A DNA stretch of 64,000 nucleotides from CAWUKT01 sp964352215. GTDB lineage: Bacteria; Bacteroidota; Bacteroidia; J057; JADKCL01. Position numbers and translations under genes: made by a program. Of the stretch, positions 46,156 to 54,898 are shown one piece after another. The DNA lies in assembly GCA_964352215.1 (NCBI GenBank), contig CAYGRE010000019.1, positions 13,616-77,615 on the forward strand, read 5' to 3'. The notes under the pieces are model-generated. The model was not told the origin of the DNA. It did no database searches and saw only the letters and a program-made list of their open reading frames with translations. The first letter of the stretch is position 1. Every line of letters starts with the position of its first letter.

Positions 46156-48177
46156 ATGCTGAAGACCATGACTCCTTTCCGGGCGATCCTTCTCTCCTGC
46201 GCACTCTTCTTGTCTGCCTGTAATCCAACCGAGCATGACCAGGATGACAGCACCGCCTTTTCTCCCAACCGCTATGAAGATCCGGTCCTGAGAAAGATCC
46301 ATGATTTTCAGGACAAGCGTTGGCAGGACAGCCTGGTCGGCTTCCTGAACGATCCCAATCCCATCTACCGGAAAGAAGTGGTGATCGGCCTGGCCAATGT
46401 CCAGGAAGGTGCCATGATCCCATTTCTGGAGGATGTACTGAAAGACGATGATGCCTCCGTAGCGTCGGCAGCGGCATACGCCATCGGCCAAACTGGAAAC
46501 GAGAGTGGTGCCCTCGCTTTGCGCACCCTCCTCGAGAATCCGGATTCCGTCTGGCTGCGGGACGATGGCTTCCTGTACAGCCGGGTGCTGGAAGCCCTGG
46601 GCAGGTGTGGCAAGGAAATCGACCTCGATTATGTGATCTTCAAGCACGATGAATTGACCGTCCCCCATACCGATGAAGCCCTGCAAACGGCCATTTACAG
46701 ATTCGGATTGAAGGGGATCAGCAATACAAATTCCCAAAGCCGTTCCGCTGCCGCCCTGACGTCGGAGGAGATTCCAGCGGCGATGATGGCGGCCAATTCC
46801 CTGGGAAGGCTGGCCAAAGCAGATACCAATGTGATTCGGGAAAAAGTACTGCCGCAAATGGAAAATATCCGGGAGCCCCTGGTGCGCATGATGGCGGTCA
46901 GGGCCTTGCGCCATTTACCCGGAGCAGAATCCGAACCCGTATTGCTCCCCATCGCCCTGGATGAGCAGGAAGATTACCGGACCAGGGTCAATGCCCTGTA
47001 TTCATGGACGCCACAGCCGGACACGAACCTGGTAGAGAAAGTAGCCCCCTTGGTAAAATCGAAAAATACCCAGGTGGCAGTTGCGGCAGCATCCATGCTG
47101 CGGGCCATGGCTGAAGGGGTGGACCAGGGAAAATTGGCAGAACTGAACCGGGAAGTAGACAACCCGCGGGTAAAAGCCGAATTGTACCGCTGGGCCTTGA
47201 AAGAGACCGAAAGAACCAGAGAACTGAAGTGGGGGGCGACGGTACGGAAAGAAATCGTGGAAGCATTCAATGCAGCTACCGACAACTATTATAAAAAAGA
47301 CCTCCTGCTGGCATTGTCAGAAGTCTGGGCCGAATTTGAATTTCTTAAGGAGCAGGCATTGCAAGGGAGCCATGCCACCTTGCGGTCCGGGGGGATGGAA
47401 GCGGTCATGACCATATTTGTCCGTGATTCCTTGCAATTTCCCCCTGCCAAACGCCTCGAATTCCTCAAATCGGCTTTGTTGGAAGAAGATGCGGCGGTGA
47501 TGGCGATTGCGGGTGATTTCCTTCGGGCCGGTGCGGCTGATTACCGGGGATTGACGGAGGATACAGAGTTTCTGAAAACAGCCATGGACAAGTTGGAATT
47601 ACCCCTTGAAATCGAAACCTATCTGAGTCTTCAGAAAGCAATCTGGGAATTCGAAGAGGCCGAACACCGGGTTCGCCATTGGCAGGAATACAACCACCCG
47701 ATTGACTGGGACCTTTGCCGCGGCCTGAGTACAGATGCCAGTGCGACTTTGAAGACCAGCAAGGGAGATATTAAAATAAAGTTGTTCGTGGATGAGATGC
47801 CGGGTACGGTAGTCAACTTCGTCGAACTGGTGCTGGACGACTACTTCGATGGCAAATATTTCCACCGGGTAGTTCCGAATTTCGTCGCCCAGGCCGGCTG
47901 CCCCCGCGGCGATGGTTATGGCGGCTACCCCACTACGGTCCGCTCCGAATGGCCGGACCTCCGCTACGAAACCGGCTCGGTGGGCATGGCCTCCGCCGGG
48001 AAAGACACCGAAGGATCCCAGATATTTATTACCCATTCCCCTACCCCGCACCTGGACGGCCGCTATTCGGTATTCGCCAAAGTCGTGGCAGGGATGGATG
48101 TGGTCGAAGCGATTGAGGTGGGGGATCAGATTGAAGATGTGGTTTTAACGGGGTTGAAGGCAAATGCACAGCATTGA
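46156..48177 (+). CDS. Lipoprotein: HEAT repeats fused to cyclophilin-type peptidyl-prolyl isomerase
   Basis: A 673-residue fusion. A lipoprotein signal (lipobox LFLSAC) is followed by ~480 residues of HEAT-like helix pairs (RKEVVIGLANVQEGAMIPFLEDVL, ASVASAAAYAIGQTGNESGALAL). A cyclophilin domain of ~150 residues (~525-670) closes it: FHRVVPNFVAQAGCPRGDGYGG, VGMASAGKDTEGSQIFITHSP, DGRYSVFAKVV. The FHRVV and SQIFIT active-site elements are present. Periplasmic or outer-membrane folding helper. Its end overlaps the RNA ligase gene by 14 bases, so it is translationally linked to a cytoplasmic repair gene. Confidence 0.88.
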   Translation: MLKTMTPFRAILLSCALFLSACNPTEHDQDDSTAFSPNRYEDPVLRKIHDFQDKRWQDSLVGFLNDPNPIYRKEVVIGLANVQEGAMIPFLEDVLKDDDASVASAAAYAIGQTGNESGALALRTLLENPDSVWLRDDGFLYSRVLEALGRCGKEIDLDYVIFKHDELTVPHTDEALQTAIYRFGLKGISNTNSQSRSAAALTSEEIPAAMMAANSLGRLAKADTNVIREKVLPQMENIREPLVRMMAVRALRHLPGAESEPVLLPIALDEQEDYRTRVNALYSWTPQPDTNLVEKVAPLVKSKNTQVAVAAASMLRAMAEGVDQGKLAELNREVDNPRVKAELYRWALKETERTRELKWGATVRKEIVEAFNAATDNYYKKDLLLALSEVWAEFEFLKEQALQGSHATLRSGGMEAVMTIFVRDSLQFPPAKRLEFLKSALLEEDAAVMAIAGDFLRAGAADYRGLTEDTEFLKTAMDKLELPLEIETYLSLQKAIWEFEEAEHRVRHWQEYNHPIDWDLCRGLSTDASATLKTSKGDIKIKLFVDEMPGTVVNFVELVLDDYFDGKYFHRVVPNFVAQAGCPRGDGYGGYPTTVRSEWPDLRYETGSVGMASAGKDTEGSQIFITHSPTPHLDGRYSVFAKVVAGMDVVEAIEVGDQIEDVVLTGLKANAQH

Positions 48178-49249
48178 TCTCAGCAAGCATTACAAATTAC
48201 AGGAAAGCGGGCACCTCTACATTCAGGAGCACCGCGATCTCCCTTTGCTGATCCACAACTATGCTCCCAAAACCCAATATGAGCGGTATTGGAATGAGGT
48301 GACTTTGCGTTCCCGGGGATTGATCACCGACCTGGAAGGCCGCATATTGGCCCGCCCATTCCCCAAATTCTTCAACCTCGACGAACATATCAGTACGATT
48401 GGCCCCCTGCCTGCCGAGCCCTTTGAGGTATTTGAAAAGATGGACGGCTCTCTGGGAATTCTCTACCATTTTGAAGGAAAGCCCGGCATCGCCACCCGCG
48501 GATCGTTTCACAGTGAACAATCAGAGCGTGCCCATTTTATTCTGCAACATAAGTATCCCCAGGTAGAATTTAACCCGCAGATCACCTACCTCTTCGAGAT
48601 CATTTACCCGGAAAACAGGATCGTGGTTCAATACGGGGATATGGAAGATCTGGTATTGCTGGGGATGATCGAGACCAGTACCGGCCGTGAGCTTCCTTTG
48701 CAAAATATCGGCTTGCCGCTGGTGAAACAATACGAGCGGATCAAGGGGCTGGACCAATTGCGGCAGCTCGAGGAGCCCAACCGGGAAGGATTCGTGATTC
48801 GGTTTTCCGGAGGGCTGCGGGTCAAGGTCAAATTTGAAGAATACGTCAGGTTGCACAAGATCCTCACCGGGGTCACCAAGCGCACCATCTGGGAATATAT
48901 GCGGGACGGGCACTCCATGGACGATCTGCTGGACAAGGTGCCGGACGAATTTTATCAGTGGGTCAAAGAGGTAAAATCTGAGGTCAATGCACGGTTTCGG
49001 GAGATTGAGGAGGTCTGCAAGCGGGAGTACCGTACATTTGCGACCCGAAAAGAGGCTGCGGAATACTTCCAAACCTGTACTTATCCGATGATCCTTTTTC
49101 GCATGCTGGATGGCCGGAACTACGACGATATTATTTGGAAGCTGATTTATCCGGAGCATAGCAAGCCATTTTCGGAGGAGGTTGAGAAGAAAGAGGAAGT
49201 GGAAAAACCGGGAGAAATGGAAGAAGAAAAAGGTGCTCATTTAGAATAA
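48164..49249 (+). CDS. RNA ligase, T4 Rnl1-like
   Basis: A 361-residue nucleotidyltransferase-fold ligase with the motifs in order: RGLITDLEGRILARPFPKF before motif I, adenylated lysine K92 in EKMDGSLGILY (KxDGS), IATRGSF (motif Ia-like), YLFEIIYPENRIVVQY (IIIa), EGFVIRFSG (IV) and VKVKFEEYVRLHK (V). Rnl1-type enzymes seal 5'-phosphate/3'-hydroxyl RNA ends, as in repair of tRNAs cut in the anticodon loop. The acidic tail (331-361) is extra. The next gene, 22 bases on, encodes the matching end-healing enzyme. Confidence 0.92.
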   Translation: MHSIDLSKHYKLQESGHLYIQEHRDLPLLIHNYAPKTQYERYWNEVTLRSRGLITDLEGRILARPFPKFFNLDEHISTIGPLPAEPFEVFEKMDGSLGILYHFEGKPGIATRGSFHSEQSERAHFILQHKYPQVEFNPQITYLFEIIYPENRIVVQYGDMEDLVLLGMIETSTGRELPLQNIGLPLVKQYERIKGLDQLRQLEEPNREGFVIRFSGGLRVKVKFEEYVRLHKILTGVTKRTIWEYMRDGHSMDDLLDKVPDEFYQWVKEVKSEVNARFREIEEVCKREYRTFATRKEAAEYFQTCTYPMILFRMLDGRNYDDIIWKLIYPEHSKPFSEEVEKKEEVEKPGEMEEEKGAHLE

Positions 49250-49271
49250 TTATCCAGAGATTAGACGAGAT

Positions 49272-50141
49272 ATGAAAAAAGTCTATATCTATCAGGGATT
49301 GCCCGGATCTGGGAAAAGCACCGCTGCCAAGGCGCGGATGGCTGAGAACCCCGGCGTCTACAAACGGGTCAACAAAGACGATCTCCGGGCGATGCTGGAC
49401 CATGGCCACTGGAGCAAGGGGAATGAGAAATTTGTTTTGCAAGTGCGGGACCAGGTTATTCTTGCCGCGCTGGAAGCGGGAAAGCATGTGCTGGTGGACG
49501 ATACCAACCTCCATCCCAAGCACCTCCGCAATATCCGTGAGTTGGTCAAGGACATCGCCCAGGTGGAAGTCGTCGATTTCATGCACATCGACGTGGACAC
49601 CTGCATCGAACGGGATCTGAAGCGTCCCGACTCGGTCGGGGAACGGGTGATCCGGCGGATGTGGAGCCAGTACCTCGACTGGCACCCCGAGAAGCGGGAC
49701 CCGAAGCTTGTCCAGGACCCTACCCTGCCTCCGGCCTTGCTCTGCGACCTGGACGGGACCCTGGCCCTGCTCAATGGCCGCAGCCCCTACAATGCCTCCA
49801 CCGCCGACGAAGACCTGCTCAATGAACCTGTGGCGGCCATCGTCCGGAAGTTCCAGGCAGACGGTCATAAGATTATTTTCCTGACCGGCCGCGAAGATCA
49901 ATACCAGGCCCCCACCGAACGGTTCCTCAAAAAACACCTCGGCGAAGAATTTCCTTACCAGTTGATCATGCGGGCCACCGACGATCGCCGCAAGGATGCA
50001 GTCATCAAGCGGGAATTGCTCGAATTGCATGTCCTCCCCCACTATTGGGTGGATTTCGTATTGGACGACCGCAACCAGGTGGTGGACATGTGGCGGGGGT
50101 TGGGGCTGACTTGTTTGCAGGTTGATTACGGTGATTTTTGA
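49272..50141 (+). CDS. Polynucleotide kinase / 3'-phosphatase, T4 Pnkp-like
   Basis: A 289-residue two-domain protein. The N-terminal kinase domain has P-loop GLPGSGKST (9-17) and VNKDDLRAML plus VLVDDTNLHP. The C-terminal HAD phosphatase has LLCDLDGTLAL (catalytic D159 and D161), FLTGRED and FVLDDRNQVVDMW. This arrangement equals T4 Pnkp, which phosphorylates 5'-OH and removes 3' or 2',3'-cyclic phosphates from cleaved RNA before sealing. Together with the ligase upstream it forms a complete heal-and-seal pair. The 2OG oxygenase gene starts four bases after its stop. Confidence 0.93.
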   Translation: MKKVYIYQGLPGSGKSTAAKARMAENPGVYKRVNKDDLRAMLDHGHWSKGNEKFVLQVRDQVILAALEAGKHVLVDDTNLHPKHLRNIRELVKDIAQVEVVDFMHIDVDTCIERDLKRPDSVGERVIRRMWSQYLDWHPEKRDPKLVQDPTLPPALLCDLDGTLALLNGRSPYNASTADEDLLNEPVAAIVRKFQADGHKIIFLTGREDQYQAPTERFLKKHLGEEFPYQLIMRATDDRRKDAVIKRELLELHVLPHYWVDFVLDDRNQVVDMWRGLGLTCLQVDYGDF

Positions 50142-50145
50142 ACCA

Positions 50146-50784
50146 ATGGAAATATCTCAGAAGCAGGAAGAAATGCTTACCCGGATTGGTGATGCCCTGG
50201 CCGGGCCGGGCTATGCAGTGGTGGATGACTTCATAGCCGCATCTTTTCAGGAGACTTTGCGCTCGGAGCTGAATGCGCTTCGGGGAAGGGGGGCCTTGAA
50301 AGAAGCGGGGATTGGTAATTCTGACGCGCGGCAGGTGGAAAAGAGCATCCGGCGGGATAAGATTTAGTGGATGGAGCAGGAGCACTCAAGAACCCCGGCC
50401 GGTCTGGAATTTCTGCAACAAGTCCATCACGTTCGTGAGTTCTTGCGGGGCTATCTGATGCTTCCGCTGCGCGGTGTGGAGGCGCATTATGCAGTCTACC
50501 CGGCCGGCACCTTTTACCAGCGTCACCTCGATCAATTTCAGCGGGAATCACACCGAAAGTTGAGTTTTATCTGTTACCTGAATGCCAATTGGCAAGCGGG
50601 GGATGGCGGCGAATTGGTTATTTACCCGGAAGGTGAAGATGAGGTTAAGGTTGCCCCCATCGGCGGACGCCTGGTGATTTTTAGAAGTGACTTGCTGGAA
50701 CATGAAGTGCTGACCACCGCAGTTCCCCGGGTCGGGATCACCGGTTGGATGCTTGACTGTGAACCCGGTGTGAGGTTTTTATGA
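50146..50784 (+). pseudogene. 2OG-Fe(II) oxygenase interrupted by one in-frame amber codon
   Basis: From the ATG at 50146 the frame encodes the N-terminal half of a prolyl-4-hydroxylase-like 2-oxoglutarate oxygenase (GYAVVDDFI..., then SIRRDKI) and stops at TAG 50365-50367. It continues in the same frame with WMEQEH and the entire catalytic half: iron ligands HLD in YQRHLDQF, the distal His in LLEHEVLTT, and the 2OG-binding Arg in RVGITGWM. Homologues read (R/G)DxIxW at this point, so the TAG probably replaces a single sense codon. All downstream motifs are intact, suggesting a very recent mutation, readthrough, or a sequencing error. It is immediately downstream of the RNA-repair pair. Confidence 0.75.
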
Positions 50785-50979
50785 GGTGTGGTCAGGGAGG
50801 AGTGGTCAGGGAGGATTTATCCAGCAAGGCTCTTTCCAGAGGGTACTGAAAACCAGGAAATGAGTGTTTGTTCGATGCTAAAAACCGTTCCCGGACACCA
50901 AATTTATCAACCCATTGATTCACAGAGAACAATTCACAGAAACCCCTTCACAGAAACCAATGCAAATCCCACATCAACC

Positions 50980-51807
50980 ATGTCCATTTTCAAATACCTT
51001 ACCCTCCTCAGCTTTTCCTTGCTCCTGACCAATCAGAGTTCCGCCCAACTTCCCAATTTTGAAATGCTGGATTGCGAGGAGGTATTTGCCTCCCACGACG
51101 TCATCGGCAGCATTCTCCTGTTCGATCCAGACGCCAATACCTGGTTTTCCAGTAGCCTTTCGGATTGGAAAGTGCCCAGTATCCCGGCTTCGACCTTTAA
51201 GATTGCCAATTCTCTGGTCGCATTGGAAACTAAGACTGTCCCGGACGTCCATGAAGTATTTCTCTACCACGGCCAGCACGATACGAGCCGGTACGGGATC
51301 AGGATGGATGTCCGTCACGATATGGACCTGGCGGAGGCTTTTCAACGCTCGTCCGTCTGGTATTTTCTGGAACTTGCGGAGAAGATCGGCTGTGAAAAGT
51401 ACCAAAGCTACCTCGACAAAATCCCTTATGGCAACGGCAAGGCTTGTGGAGATGAGCTGGATTTCTGGAATTATGGCGATTTCGAAGTCACCCCTTTTGA
51501 ACAGATTCTTCTGCTTTACAAGTTGAAAAATGATCAACTGCCTTTTGCAAAAGCCCACCAGGAAGTCGTGAAGGAGATCATGGTCAATGAAGAATTTCAA
51601 CCTTATGTACTGCGGGCCAAAACCGGTTGGGGAAGGGACGAGACCCATGACATCGGTTGGTGGGTAGGCTATGTCGAATCCAGGGGAAAGACGGTATTCT
51701 TCGCGACGCGGGTCAAACGGACCACCGGTCAGGATTTGAACGGCTTTGCCCGATCCCGGAAGGATATCACCCTGCGGGTCTTGTCGGATTTGGGGGTCAT
51801 TCAATGA
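50980..51807 (+). CDS. Class D beta-lactamase (OXA family)
   Basis: The ATG at 50980 gives 275 residues and a signal peptide ending around SSAQ (residues 1-22). All class D active-site motifs are present: S71-T-F-K74, S124-x-V126, Y150-G-N and K214-T-G. The Trp after the KTG (GWG) and IGWWVGY are also family-typical. It should hydrolyse penicillin-type beta-lactams in the periplasm, or be a penicillin-recognising homologue. A longer upstream frame does not look coding. Solitary, with no regulator or mobile element beside it, so it is probably intrinsic. Its 3' end is tandemly duplicated (38 bases). Confidence 0.9.
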   Translation: MSIFKYLTLLSFSLLLTNQSSAQLPNFEMLDCEEVFASHDVIGSILLFDPDANTWFSSSLSDWKVPSIPASTFKIANSLVALETKTVPDVHEVFLYHGQHDTSRYGIRMDVRHDMDLAEAFQRSSVWYFLELAEKIGCEKYQSYLDKIPYGNGKACGDELDFWNYGDFEVTPFEQILLLYKLKNDQLPFAKAHQEVVKEIMVNEEFQPYVLRAKTGWGRDETHDIGWWVGYVESRGKTVFFATRVKRTTGQDLNGFARSRKDITLRVLSDLGVIQ

Positions 51808-51847
51808 GCCTGCGGGTCTTGTCGGATTTGGGTGCCCTTCAATGAGC
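51772..51847. repeat. 38-base tandem duplication across the beta-lactamase stop codon
   Basis: Copy 1 (from 51772) encodes the last residues LRVLSDLGVIQ and the stop. Copy 2 (from 51810) begins ctgcgggtcttgtcggattt identically, ends cttcaatgagc, and would encode a near-identical tail with stop. Confidence 0.92.
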
Positions 51848-51935
51848 CTGGAGAAATATCCGGCCTTTCCCTGAGCGTGCCCTTTTTCCTGCAATTTCCC
51901 TATCTTTCGCCCCTCGAATCGCAAAAACGTCGACT

Positions 51936-53204
51936 ATGAAATTTATCCTTTCCATTCTGACCCTGTGCCTGTTGTTTTCTGGAAATGTCCGGGCTCAATA
52001 TGTTGAAATTGGCACTGTGAATGGGGTTTTAGAGGATCTCAAGGTGTACAATGCGGAACTCTTCCTCGGCGGGGATTTCATCAATCTCAACGGTAGCCCC
52101 TCCTATTTCTCTGCCCGGTACGACGGCTCGACCTTCACCCCGCAGCTCGACCAGACCGATGGCACCGGCATCAAACGCTTTGGGATTTACGACTTTGACC
52201 TCTATGCGACTGGATTTGTGGATGGAGAAGGCCTGACCGATTGGAATGGTACGACCTGGAATTCCAACGAAGGGTTCACCGACAGCCATACCGCGATCAT
52301 CGGCAATGGGCAGGAACTCTATATTGGCAGTGATGTGGGGAATACCAGCCTTTCCATTTCGGGGGCTGCATTTACAACCTTGCCGCCTTTGGGACAGATC
52401 ATTTATGCCATTGATACATTCGCGGGCTCCATTTACGTGGGTGGTGATTTCACCTCTTCCCTGGCCGGGCCGGTCAACCGGATCGCCCGCTGGGATGGAA
52501 CCGATTGGCAACCCCTCGCCCAGGGATTGACGGGCGGATTTGGGGGCGGATCGGTGCTTTGCCTGGCCTCCTACAAAGGAGAACTCTATGTCGGCGGGAT
52601 CTTCAACGTGGCTGGTTCTGCCCTTACGAACGGGATCGCCCGCTGGAATGGCAGCAGTTGGTCGGATGTGGGCGGCGGCCTCGCCTCTGGCAATACCAAT
52701 GGGGTCCGGGACATGGTGGTGTTCAACAATGAATTGTATGTGGTGGGTGATTTCAACCAGATCGGCGGGGTCACCACCAAATATGTCGCCAAATGGGACG
52801 GCAGCAACTGGACGGGCCTGAGCCTGGATGCCAGCACTGACTTTGCCAACTGCGTCGAGGTCTACAACGGTCGGCTGTATGTCGGCACGAACAATGCGAC
52901 TGCTTCCAAATTGTACGAATTGGACCTGATGGTTGGGGTGGATGAGGCATCGGTCGGGTTGATGCCGCTGCAGGTGGTTCAGGACCGGGAAACGGACGAG
53001 GTGACGGTGTCCTGGGACCGGGAAATGTATGCGCGTGAAGCGCGGGTGCAGGTCGTGGACCTGCAAGGGAAGACGGTATTCCGCGGAAGTACGCGGCAGG
53101 CGGAGATTGCATTTTCAGCCGGAGGCTGGGGGGCGGGGATGTATATTGTTTGGGTGATGGATTCCGAAACCGTCCTGGGCCGGGCGAAGTTTTTGCAATA
53201 CTGA
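51936..53204 (+). CDS. T9SS-secreted beta-propeller-like protein
   Basis: A 422-residue protein. The signal peptide (ILSILTLCLLFSGNVRAQ) is followed by about six blades with YVGGDF / IARWDGTDWQPL / LYVGGIFNVAGSALTNGIARWNG patterns, as in delta-60-like propellers. The C-terminal ~85 residues form a T9SS type A sorting domain (EVTVSWDREM, ARVQVVDLQGKTVFRG, GMYIVWVMDS). Surface-exposed or released. Ends before the 53.2-kb repeat region. Confidence 0.85.
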   Translation: MKFILSILTLCLLFSGNVRAQYVEIGTVNGVLEDLKVYNAELFLGGDFINLNGSPSYFSARYDGSTFTPQLDQTDGTGIKRFGIYDFDLYATGFVDGEGLTDWNGTTWNSNEGFTDSHTAIIGNGQELYIGSDVGNTSLSISGAAFTTLPPLGQIIYAIDTFAGSIYVGGDFTSSLAGPVNRIARWDGTDWQPLAQGLTGGFGGGSVLCLASYKGELYVGGIFNVAGSALTNGIARWNGSSWSDVGGGLASGNTNGVRDMVVFNNELYVVGDFNQIGGVTTKYVAKWDGSNWTGLSLDASTDFANCVEVYNGRLYVGTNNATASKLYELDLMVGVDEASVGLMPLQVVQDRETDEVTVSWDREMYAREARVQVVDLQGKTVFRGSTRQAEIAFSAGGWGAGMYIVWVMDSETVLGRAKFLQY

Positions 53205-53234
53205 TTTCCTATTGTTGATTGGGAGGCGCGTTCC

Positions 53235-53337
53235 TATTTCTGATTTGCAAAAGTGCACCATTTTTCGATTTGTAGAAGTGCCCCATTCTTCGATTTGTAG
53301 AGGTGCCTCATTTTTCGATCTGCAAAAGTGCCTCAAA
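53235..53337. repeat. Four tandem 25-base repeats
   Basis: Units of the form ttttcgatttgtagaagtgcc followed by ccat repeat four times with 2-5 changes each, with no spacers. No coding potential. They lie just after the T9SS gene. Confidence 0.85.
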
Positions 53338-53856
53338 AATTAGCTTAACCAGCCGCTTCAGTTCGGATAGGTTGGCGCAAATAGTCGAAGTACGGTTATC
53401 AATCCTGAAAGGATTACTTCTACTGCCTGCGGCAGATAAGCCGCTCAGACGCGCCTGATCCGCCGCGTTGCTGCGTTTGGAAGGCCGCAAAGTCGCGCAA
53501 AGCAATTCGCAATTTATGATAGTATTACTATCATTCTTGAGGGTATTACCCTTCAACTTGCCGCCTTGATACCCGCAACCCTTCGCCAATTGAAACGCAG
53601 GCTTGCGGCTACCCAATCGCTCGGTCGCGCCTCCCAAAGCGAAGATCATCGACCCCCGACTTTCAAGGTTGACAGGAAAGGTTTAAAACCGTTCGGTAAA
53701 CTTGCCGCAATTTCTCAGCGTTCGACTATCAAACCTGACAGGAATCCTTTATGAGTTTCCGCTTACTGACCACAATCGGTACGCCCGAAAATGCATCTCA
53801 AAATGGTTCTTCAAGCTCACTGGTGTTTGCATTTATCCTCCCATTGAGTTTCCAAA
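53338..53856. other. Intergenic stretch without recognisable genes
   Basis: About 520 bases with short inverted motifs and a GC-rich segment (gccgcaaagtcgcgcaaagcaattcgc). A 113-residue reverse frame exists here but has no protein-like composition. The sequence looks like a decayed intergenic repeat. Confidence 0.5.
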
Positions 53857-54385
53857 GTGGTTAACCGATTATGGTACAGGGGTATAAAGATTGTCTAACC
53901 AACACAAATGGTTATAGTCTCAGCCGTAATGGATTGCCCCAGAACGGATAACTGATTACGGGGCCAGCATAACCAATTGTCCTGTGAGGGTTAATGAGAT
54001 AAGGTTTCAGACAGAATTAATTATCCTCAGCGGGTTAATCAATTAGCTTGCCAGACAAAACTTTTACGCCCCGGGGTTAACCGATTAGGGGTTCAGGCAT
54101 AAACAATTATCCTGTTGGGTTTACTCAATAAGGATGTCAGAGATAATCAAATATCCTGCTGGGGTTAATCGGTTAGGGGGCAGATACAATCAATTATCTT
54201 GCTGGGGTCAATCGGTTACGGGTTCAGGTGCAATCAATTATGCTATGTGATGCAATCGGATATGGGTTCAGATATTATCAAATATCCTGTGGGGATAACC
54301 AGTTATGGGTTCAGATATTATCAAATATCCTGCTGGTGGATAACCGGTTATGAGTTCAAATAGAGTCAATTGTCTTTGGGTTTCA
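53857..54385. repeat. Array of about twelve degenerate ~43-bp direct repeats
   Basis: The approximate unit is ggttaaccggttatgggttc followed by agatataatcaattatcctgctg. Twelve copies of 36-50 bases follow head to tail without spacers, with the best preserved at ~54100-54360 and stronger decay at the left edge. Each copy contains a palindrome-like ggttaaccggtta block and an AT-rich aatcaattat block. The same unit recurs at 62127-62245. The array lies downstream of the reverse lipoprotein gene. No transposase or CRISPR-like regularity is present. Confidence 0.88.
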
Positions 54386-54412
54386 CTTAAAGTGAAAAGT
54401 TATCCAAGGCAA

Positions 54413-54880
54413 CTAAATTTTCTCGAAGGTTCTAATCCATGTATTGCCGCTGTCATCAACGGTAGTAAGAACATGTCTGTCCTTTTCCATTTCCAGAATA
54501 TCCCAAGTGGAGGCACACCCTACTGTGCAATCCTGAGTATTCCCATTAAAAATAAAAGTCAAAGCTGTAAAAGTGATTTTCGTACCTTTTTCATGGACAC
54601 GATAAAGGAATGTTCTGCCACCAGTTACAATCCCTCCTAAATCCTCTACAAGGGTATATTCATAAGATCCGGTGCAATCAGAGTCTTTAACTTTACACTC
54701 ATCATAAGTCTGCGTTAAGGTTAAAGTACCTCCCAAATCATTTTCCTCTCCATTGATGGTGTTTGAAGTTTGGGACCAAGTCCCATCTCCAAGCCACCCT
54801 ACATACTTCTGGTCCTTTGAACAAGAGATGAGGACCATACTTGATATTGCAAAAAATGCCGCTATATATATTTTGGTCAC
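54413..54880 (-). CDS. Lipocalin-like lipoprotein
   Basis: A GTG start at 54880 gives 155 residues with a clean lipoprotein signal (TKIYIAAFFAISSMVLISC). The mature part has repeated strands (GWLGDGTWSQTSNTI, GTLTLTQTYDECKV, TKITFTALTFIF, DRHVLTTVDDSGNTW) of the small lipocalin-like lipoproteins frequent in Bacteroidota. A longer TTG-started frame would overlap the divergent gene and is not preferred. Confidence 0.68.
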   Translation of the reverse strand: MTKIYIAAFFAISSMVLISCSKDQKYVGWLGDGTWSQTSNTINGEENDLGGTLTLTQTYDECKVKDSDCTGSYEYTLVEDLGGIVTGGRTFLYRVHEKGTKITFTALTFIFNGNTQDCTVGCASTWDILEMEKDRHVLTTVDDSGNTWIRTFEKI

Positions 54881-54898
54881 ATTATAAAAGTAGACAAA

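Noticed and set aside
49131..50042. 303-residue reverse frame across the ligase and kinase genes
   Set aside because: It covers two intact genes on the other strand and is His/Pro/Gly-rich, as expected for a shadow.
50365..50367. Pyrrolysine or programmed amber decoding
   Set aside because: No pyl genes or suppressor tRNA are seen, and the site replaces an ordinary residue in homologues; mutation or error is simpler.
53308..53649. 113-residue reverse reading frame
   Set aside because: It overlaps the 25-base repeats, has biased non-protein composition and no recognisable start context; treated as non-coding.
53857..54385. Possible CRISPR array
   Set aside because: The ~43-bp units follow each other without spacers, differ from copy to copy along their whole length, and no cas genes are present.
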